DNA from: Vibrio variabilis
Lineage (GTDB): Bacteria; Pseudomonadota; Gammaproteobacteria; Enterobacterales; Vibrionaceae
Length of the DNA: 64,000 bases
Assembly (NCBI RefSeq): GCF_003263785.1
Contig: NZ_JYJK01000068.1
Coordinates: forward strand, 1-64,000
Direction of reading: 5' to 3'
Below, piece by piece: positions 58,488 to 64,000 of the stretch. A program made the translations under genes and the position numbers. The stretch's first letter is position 1. Each line of letters starts with the position of its first letter. Under the pieces are notes generated by a model, which did no database searches, was not told the origin of the DNA, and saw only the letters and a list, made by a program, of their open reading frames with translations.

Positions 58488-60635
58488 ATGTTACGGAGAA
58501 TATTCTCTGCATGTTTTGCAGTTATTGCTTCTGCATCAAGTTATGCGATTGTGTTAGGTGAAGAGGTCGAGCAACTCGACTATGAGAACAATTATATGTA
58601 TATGGTCTCTGTGAGAGCCTCATTTGAAGCAGAAGATCACAAATGTGGTGGTGTTGTGCTTAGTGAGCGCTGGATTCTTACAGCCGCGCATTGCCTTATA
58701 TATTCTCCCACTAGTTTAGAGGGCCAGCCTGATAATCAAGAAAGTTTTACTAATTACGAGGTGGTTAAACCAAAAGAGATCTCGGTAACTGTTGGGGTTT
58801 CAGATCTATCTACAGCCACGCTTGAGAACTTGTATAACATCACCCATATTGTCATTCACCCACGCTATGATCCTGTTAACTCTATTCAAGAAGACGGAAC
58901 AGTTATTACTGCTTTTCAAAATGATTTAGCGTTGTTGTATTCAGAGCGCGACCTACCCAACGGCTTTGCTACATTGCCAGATTCTACGGATGATTCAGAC
59001 CTGCTAGCTCTAGGAGAACTTTGGGATGCTGCAAACCCACCATCTAATTTGACTGTAGCGGGATGGGGGCAAGGTGGAGATCAAGGTGGTGACGTTCGCC
59101 TTAAGGAAGCCAATGTCGCTTACATTTCCAACGATCTCTGTTACCAGCGATTAGAAACAGCAGAAGCCTACCCAAGGTATATCGCCTCACCAAATGACCC
59201 GACGAAATTATGTACTTTGCCTACTATGTCCGAGACGTTTGGTAAAGATGAAATATGGGGGAATGGTGCATGCTCCGGCGATACTGGTGGCCCACTTCTC
59301 AAGGATGGAATATTAGTGGGCATCATTAGTGCAAGCCCAATAATTTATGACGTATGCAGCTCTGTAACTCTGCCGACTTGGTACAGTAACGTCTACCACT
59401 ATTTGGATTGGTTAAAACCCTACATCGAGTTGGAGGAACCGCCGCAGAAAGTGATAAGTTTGCCTGATTTTCTTTTAAGGCAAACTGCGGAAAAAATGGA
59501 AGAAGACTATCCCTATGTTGTCTCTATTCGAGCATCGTTTGAGGCCGAGAAACATAAATGTAGTGGTATTATAGTTAGTCAGCGATGGATTTTAACTGCA
59601 GCTCATTGCTTGGTGGAATCTGACACCAGTCTAGAAGGTGCACCTGATAATTCAGAAAGTTTCACGCAGTTTGAAGTGGTAAAACCAAAAGAAATCGCTG
59701 TGACAGCAGGAACCGCTGATTTAGCCGCCACAAAGCTTACCAATATTTATAACATCACTCACATTGTGATTCACCCGCAGTATGACCCACTTCATTCTGT
59801 GGAAGTTGATAACGCCGGTGAAACGGTTGTTACTACAGCATTTCAAAATGACTTAGCATTGTTGTATACAGAACGGGAGTTGCCGGACACAAAGGCACAG
59901 TTAGTAGACCCGACAATACACGCATTGTTATTGGGTTTGGACATGGAGTGGGATGCGGCAAACCCGATCGCAAACTTGAAAGTAGCAGGTTGGCGTATCA
60001 ATGGAGAGGAAGGGAGTGACACTATCCTCAAAGAGACGGGCGTTGCTTACATATCAAATGAGTTGTGTTTTCAAAGACTAGAAACAGCGGAAGAGTATCC
60101 AAGGTACATTGCGTCACCAGATGATCCTATGAAGATATGCACTCTGCCTACCACTTCGGAAACCAATGGTGGAGATACCATATTGGGTAACGGTGCCTGC
60201 TTAGAGGATTCAGGTGGACCACTTGTTAAGGATGGTGTCGTCGTTGGTGTTATGAGCGCCAGTCCCATTATTGATAATGTTTGCAGTTCGGTAACATTAC
60301 CTACCTGGTACAGTGATATTCATTACTATCTGAATTGGTTGGATGTATATATTCAATCGGATGTAGCGCCTGAAGCGGTAATTAGTATGCCGGACTTTAT
60401 GATTTCAGAAGATGGTGCAGGCGAACTGCCAGATGGTGAAGACCCTTCTACTCCAAAAGATGAAGCACCACCAACGGAATCTTGCGATTCACCAAGTACG
60501 GTTACTGTCGGTAGCGCAACTGAAGTTGTAGGGTGTGTAGACAGTGACTCTAGTGGTGGTGGATTCGGTCTCTTCGGTTTGGTGATGTTAGCTGGACTTT
60601 TGATACGACGAAGAGTCGTTTATAGCGGTAGTTAG
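58488..60635 (+). CDS. secreted tandem trypsin-fold protease with GlyGly-CTERM tail
   Basis: 715 residues. A signal peptide (1-20) ends in SYA and is followed directly by IVLGEEVEQ, resembling the IVGG start of active chymotrypsin-fold enzymes. Two trypsin domains follow, 305 residues apart. Domain 1: His68, Asp146, but SGDTGGP gives Thr266 at the Ser195 position. Domain 2: His373, Asp455, Ser575 in LEDSGGP, with Glu573 replacing the oxyanion-hole Gly193. Residue 189 is Gly in both, so trypsin specificity is not expected. The C-terminus (GGGFGLFGLVMLAGLLIRRR) is a GlyGly-CTERM sorting tail, used by type II secretion and rhombosortase substrates in Vibrio. ATG follows AAGGAAGG. Confidence 0.87.
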   Translation: MLRRIFSACFAVIASASSYAIVLGEEVEQLDYENNYMYMVSVRASFEAEDHKCGGVVLSERWILTAAHCLIYSPTSLEGQPDNQESFTNYEVVKPKEISVTVGVSDLSTATLENLYNITHIVIHPRYDPVNSIQEDGTVITAFQNDLALLYSERDLPNGFATLPDSTDDSDLLALGELWDAANPPSNLTVAGWGQGGDQGGDVRLKEANVAYISNDLCYQRLETAEAYPRYIASPNDPTKLCTLPTMSETFGKDEIWGNGACSGDTGGPLLKDGILVGIISASPIIYDVCSSVTLPTWYSNVYHYLDWLKPYIELEEPPQKVISLPDFLLRQTAEKMEEDYPYVVSIRASFEAEKHKCSGIIVSQRWILTAAHCLVESDTSLEGAPDNSESFTQFEVVKPKEIAVTAGTADLAATKLTNIYNITHIVIHPQYDPLHSVEVDNAGETVVTTAFQNDLALLYTERELPDTKAQLVDPTIHALLLGLDMEWDAANPIANLKVAGWRINGEEGSDTILKETGVAYISNELCFQRLETAEEYPRYIASPDDPMKICTLPTTSETNGGDTILGNGACLEDSGGPLVKDGVVVGVMSASPIIDNVCSSVTLPTWYSDIHYYLNWLDVYIQSDVAPEAVISMPDFMISEDGAGELPDGEDPSTPKDEAPPTESCDSPSTVTVGSATEVVGCVDSDSSGGGFGLFGLVMLAGLLIRRRVVYSGS

Positions 60636-60645
60636 TTACAAAAGA

Positions 60646-60669
60646 GAGCCAGACATGCAAGTCTGGCTC
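60646..60669. terminator. terminator between convergent genes
   Basis: GAGCCAGAC (60646-60654) pairs with GTCTGGCTC (60661-60669), loop ATGCAA. The T-content after it is low on the plus strand. Confidence 0.6.
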
Positions 60670-60674
60670 AATTG

Positions 60675-61292
60675 TTAAAGTTTGGCGTTAATGATGTTTA
60701 CCAATCGGCTGGGGTTCTGGTAGTCGATGGGGATATCAATGAGCTGCCCTTGTTTTCGGAGAATTAAAGACGGGAAACTATTCCCACCGATAGAACGTGC
60801 AAAAGCTAATTCTTTATTTAGCCGGTCATTTGTTACGTCTGAGAGCAGATCTGCCTCAAACTGATTGACGTTAAGACCGATAAACTTTGCAGTGTCGACG
60901 AGTACTGCTATGTCACTCGGGTTTTTCGCTTCCAAATAATAGGCTTTTTGTAAAGCGTGGTACATATCGGCTTCCGCATTTTGATTTCGGGCTGCAATTA
61001 TAGCTCGACAGGCAGGATACGTAGATCTTCTAGGAGTATTTTTAGACCAAAATTCGAAGTTAAATTCAGTCCCAAGATAGTCCGCTATTTTGTGCCAGTG
61101 GCTGACAATTTGTTGCTGCATCTGGACTGACATTGGTTTATCAGTATCTTGGGCTAACCCACCCAGTATGTAGTGGATATCGATTTGCCCTTCTAGCTGT
61201 TTCTTCGTTTTTTCCCAAGTAGGTCTGAACCCCCAACACCATGAACACATAGGATCGTAGACATAATAGAGAGTAGGAGGGGCAACTGCCAT
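60675..61292 (-). CDS. DsbA-family thioredoxin-fold protein
   Basis: 205 residues. The redox motif is CSWC in YDPMCSWCWGFRPTW, and the cis-Pro loop is NSFPSLIL. There is no signal peptide, so it is probably cytosolic, like FrnE-type DsbA relatives, and may act as a protein disulfide isomerase or in stress defence. Start ATG at 61292, 10 nt after the stop of the upstream membrane protein gene, so they may form an operon. Confidence 0.82.
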   Translation of the reverse strand: MAVAPPTLYYVYDPMCSWCWGFRPTWEKTKKQLEGQIDIHYILGGLAQDTDKPMSVQMQQQIVSHWHKIADYLGTEFNFEFWSKNTPRRSTYPACRAIIAARNQNAEADMYHALQKAYYLEAKNPSDIAVLVDTAKFIGLNVNQFEADLLSDVTNDRLNKELAFARSIGGNSFPSLILRKQGQLIDIPIDYQNPSRLVNIINAKL

Positions 61293-61302
61293 AATCTATT
61301 TC

Positions 61303-61617
61303 CTATTCAACACGGGTATTGTTCAGCGCATAGTTCCAAACGCGGTAGAAATAGAAAATGTAGCCAATGCCTAATGTCAGTATCGATATTACAAACCACA
61401 ACAGCACGTGGCCGAGGTCGCTAAACAGATCGATATCGCAGTCCATTTTTCGCTCTCTTCCCATATCATCGATCACATAAGTGCGGTTGAGTATGAACTT
61501 GGAGAAAGAATAAGGGAAAAAGAACAGCGCGATACCAAAAGTGATGAAACTGAGTATCAACCAAATTAACAAATGACCGAGAATATCTAAGATGGCGACG
61601 TCGGCTTTGAGTCTCAT
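61303..61617 (-). CDS. small membrane protein with two-fold internal repeat
   Basis: 104 residues built from two similar halves, each with one long hydrophobic stretch: ILGHLLIWLILSFITFGIAL then SKFILNRTYV, and LGHVLLWFVISILTLGIGYI then WNYALNNTRV. Probably the uncharacterised DUF6693-type family. Each half starts with D...LGH(L/V)LLW. The role is unknown. It sits between metC (with a terminator) and the DsbA-like gene. Confidence 0.7.
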   Translation of the reverse strand: MRLKADVAILDILGHLLIWLILSFITFGIALFFFPYSFSKFILNRTYVIDDMGRERKMDCDIDLFSDLGHVLLWFVISILTLGIGYIFYFYRVWNYALNNTRVE

Positions 61618-61637
61618 TCGGATTTCCTTTAGTAAAA

Positions 61638-61663
61638 AAATGGCTTTCGTGAGAAAGCCATTT
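61638..61663 (-). terminator. terminator after metC
   Basis: Perfect 11-bp stem AAATGGCTTTC (61638-61648) with GAAAGCCATTT (61653-61663). On the minus strand it is followed by a T-run (61634-61640 complement), just beyond the metC stop. Confidence 0.85.
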
Positions 61664-61672
61664 AAACAAATT

Positions 61673-62878
61673 TTATTGAGTAACGGTTTTCTCTTGAATC
61701 ACCGAATTATAGCGCTCAAAACCGGCTTTTAGATCTTCAATTAAATCTTCGACACTTTCTAAGCCGATATGAAGACGAATCAGAGTGCCCTCAAAGTTCG
61801 GGTTAGCGACGGTGCGCAGTGAGTTGAAGCTCTTTGGTTCATTGGCGAGGATGAGACTTTCGAAACCACCCCACGAGTAGCCCATGCTGAAGTGTTTCAT
61901 GCCATCCAATAGCGCAGTAGTGGCTCGCGGGTAGCTTGATTTCAACACGAATGAGAACAGGCCGTTACCGCCGGTAAAGTCACGCTTGAAATATTCGCTG
62001 CCAGGACAAGTCTCAAGAGCAGGGTGGCGAACATGATCTACTTCTGGACGCGTGGCTAACCACTTAGCGACCTTTAAGCTGTTTTCGGCATGTTGGCGCA
62101 ATCTCACATCTAGCGTGCGGATGCCGCGAAGACCAAGATAAGCATCATCAGGAGAGACGCACTGACCCATGAGGTAGCTCTGCTCACGCAGTTGATCCCA
62201 GTACTTCTCGTGCGTGACAGCGGTACCTAGCATGACATCCGAGTGACCCACGATGTACTTAGTCGCCGCTTGAATCGAAATGTCGACACCGTGTTCAAAT
62301 GGAGAAAAGTTGACGCCTGCTCCCCACGTGTTATCCAGCATAACAATGACGTCATTTTCATGAGCAATTTTTGCCATACCTGGCACGTCTTGCACTTCCA
62401 TGGTGATAGAGCCAGGGGATTCAAGAAACAGAATTTTGGTGTTTGGCTGGATAAGATCTTTGATGCCTTGGCCAATCATTGGGTCGTAGTAAGTGGTCTC
62501 TACGCCCATCTTCTTCATGATGCTGTCACAGAAGTCACGAGTAGGCTCGTAACACGTGTCGACCATGAGAATATGATCGCCGGTCTCAACAAAAGCAAGA
62601 ATCGCATTAGAGATAGCAGCTGTACCACATGGGTAGAGCGCACAGCCAACACCGCCTTCGATTTCCGTCATCGCATCTTGGAAAGCAAAATGCGTGTTGG
62701 TGCCACGACGACCATAAAATAGGGTCTTATTGGCGCGGTTCACGGTAGCGTGATGCTTTTCAGCGACAGTATCAAAGACAACGGTAGAGGCGCGTTGTAC
62801 TGGCGGGTTTACGACGCCGTTTGTCCACTTTTTATCGCGGCCAGCGGTGACAAATTTGGTGGTTTTGCTTTCTGACAT
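61673..62878 (-). CDS. metC: cystathionine beta-lyase MetC
   Basis: 401-residue PLP enzyme cleaving cystathionine to homocysteine in methionine synthesis. PLP-binding Lys in QAATKYIVGHSDVMLG, ring-stacking Tyr and Arg in LFYGRRGTNTHFAFQ, and the LDNTWGAG loop are present. The start MSESKTTKFV (62878) is preferred to an upstream Met by ten residues. The leader upstream holds no obvious MetJ box, though I did not exhaustively score it. Ends before a terminator. Confidence 0.9.
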   Translation of the reverse strand: MSESKTTKFVTAGRDKKWTNGVVNPPVQRASTVVFDTVAEKHHATVNRANKTLFYGRRGTNTHFAFQDAMTEIEGGVGCALYPCGTAAISNAILAFVETGDHILMVDTCYEPTRDFCDSIMKKMGVETTYYDPMIGQGIKDLIQPNTKILFLESPGSITMEVQDVPGMAKIAHENDVIVMLDNTWGAGVNFSPFEHGVDISIQAATKYIVGHSDVMLGTAVTHEKYWDQLREQSYLMGQCVSPDDAYLGLRGIRTLDVRLRQHAENSLKVAKWLATRPEVDHVRHPALETCPGSEYFKRDFTGGNGLFSFVLKSSYPRATTALLDGMKHFSMGYSWGGFESLILANEPKSFNSLRTVANPNFEGTLIRLHIGLESVEDLIEDLKAGFERYNSVIQEKTVTQ

Positions 62879-62993
62879 TAAAGATCCCTGTCTGTATTCA
62901 AACCGCAATGTGTTTGAGATTCATGCTTAGATAACAGCAATAAACCATGAAGCCAAAGAGTTGCAAGTCTTTGGCCTTCTTCAGTACTTATGA

Positions 62994-64000
62994 TCAGAGC
63001 AGTGGGTTGAACAGATAGAACAGTCGTTCAAAGAAACGGTGATAGATACTGCGCTGTTTCCACTTGTTGTAGTCGACTAAGTCAGCGCTCTCGATGTAGT
63101 GGCTTTGAAGTTGATGCATTTTGAGTGTGAAGGCTGGATCTTCGACCGCAAGGGTTACCTCAAAGTTGAGCCAAAGGCTGCGCATGTCCATATTAACGGT
63201 ACCCACTAAGCAAAATAGCTCATCAATCACTACCGACTTAGTATGTAACAGCCCACCGTCAAACTCATGGATTTTTACACCGGAGGAAAGCAGTTCCGAG
63301 TAGAAAGCACGCGATGCCCATTTCACCATCATAGAATCGTTGTTCTTCGGTATAACTAACTCAACATTAACGCCACGCTGTGCTGTGGTTTTGATGGTTT
63401 CCAATAGATCTGCACTTGGTACAAAATAAGGTGTGGTGATGCGCACGGACTTTTCTGCCTGATGCATGGCAATGGTGAGCACCTGACCAATTAACTGATC
63501 TGGCATGCCTGGTCCTGATGGCACGACTTGAACTGGTTTCGAGTCTTCTGGAATGTCGATCTGACACTCTGGCTGCACAGGTAATTGGCGGTCACCGGTT
63601 TCTACTTCCCAGTCCCAACAGTGAATGGCAGAGAGCACATTGACGGTTGGCCCTCTATACGCACCATAATGTCAATCCACTGGCCAACCCCAGAGTTTTG
63701 CTTGAAGTAGGCCGGATCGACCATGTTCATGGAGCCTGTATAGGCCACTTCATCATCAATAACGATGATCTTGCGGTGTTGCCGCAAGTCCAAACGACGT
63801 AAGAAAATACGCCATGGTGACACTTCAAGGCCTTCAACCAACTCAATGCCGCCATCGCGCATCATGGTTGCCCAGTGACTGCGGAAAAAAGTAGGACTGC
63901 CCGCCGAATCGAGCAAGACTTTGACGTTGACACCACGTTTTGAGGCTTGAATAAGTGCCGCTGCAACCGAGTCAGCCAAACCACCTGGATACCAGATGTA
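62994..64000 (-). pseudogene. clsA: cardiolipin synthase ClsA, partial at the window edge, frame broken
   Basis: Only the C-terminal two thirds are present; the gene starts beyond base 64000. Two phospholipase-D motifs HxKxxxxD are visible: [19 protein letters not shown] and [31 protein letters not shown] near the edge and the C-terminus FYLFNPLL match E. coli ClsA. The enzyme condenses two phosphatidylglycerols into cardiolipin. One C is missing at 63651-63653 ([20 protein letters not shown] after repair). A possible single-base error as elsewhere in the window. Confidence 0.85.

Noticed and set aside
58343-58561. 72-residue open frame overlapping the protease start
   Set aside because: It ends inside the protease signal peptide and has no ribosome site.
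1-64000. True pseudogenisation as the cause of all frame breaks
   Set aside because: Every break is a single base, nearly all shorten a homopolymer, no in-frame stops or larger deletions accompany them, and the protein sequence on each side is undegraded.
258-64000. Programmed ribosomal frameshifting at the breaks
   Set aside because: No slippery heptamer plus stimulator structure is apparent, and the affected families are not known to use it.

Overview
This window looks like a stretch of a Vibrio (Vibrionaceae) chromosome. Evidence: a gyrA, ubiG, nrdA, nrdB, yfaE block; a cosR-opuD osmolyte pair; a ribA/imelysin iron-regulated block; a GlyGly-CTERM secreted protease; DbpA, MacAB and TRAP systems. 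The order resembles the known Vibrio cholerae ribA-imelysin-cosR-opuD region. I cannot name the species. There are no phages, insertion sequences, integrons, CRISPR arrays, rRNA or tRNA genes that I can see.

Layout. 0.3-5.6 kb (minus strand): macA-macB efflux operon followed by a BaeSR-like two-component pair. 6-10 kb: a divergent PRPP-synthetase-like protein, a DUF808 membrane protein, a GST and a LysR regulator. 10.1-15.4 kb: dmsABC, a TorD/DmsD-type chaperone and a NapF-type ferredoxin behind a perfect FNR site. 15.5-18.7 kb: dbpA, a WbuC-type cupin, a 57-residue small protein, and ribA behind a perfect Zur box. 18.8-23.7 kb: a Fur-box operon (imelysin, di-haem DUF1111 protein, second imelysin lipoprotein, DUF1513). 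23.8-27.5 kb: L,D-transpeptidase, YcbL-like hydrolase, DUF2982 and a small winged-helix protein. 27.9-33.1 kb: dctPQM TRAP transporter with a Cache histidine kinase and NarL-type regulator. 33.2-43.7 kb: cosR, opuD, a chemoreceptor, two Tag-family glycosylases, a GcvR-like ACT protein, a CinA-like protein, DUF2804 and a sterol-desaturase-fold enzyme. 43.8-51.8 kb: yfaE-nrdB-nrdA, ubiG and gyrA. 52-64 kb: a 32-residue membrane protein, a chemoreceptor, a heterodimeric ABC exporter, a tandem trypsin-fold protease, a DsbA-like protein, a two-fold repeat membrane protein, metC and the 3' part of clsA.

How the genes work together. Several blocks are self-contained units carrying their own regulator: efflux plus envelope-stress-type two-component system; anaerobic DMSO/S-oxide respiration under FNR; metal-starvation responses (Zur on ribA, Fur on the imelysin operon); organic-acid uptake with its own sensor; osmolyte uptake with CosR; deoxyribonucleotide supply with NrdR/DnaA-type sites next to gyrA.

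Quality caveat. Eighteen genes carry about twenty single-base frame breaks. Nineteen of them are explained by the loss of one base from a short homopolymer run. Joining the frames restores full-length proteins of normal family length every time, so I read most of them as sequencing or consensus errors rather than true gene decay. They are typed here as pseudogene because the sequence as given does not encode an intact product.
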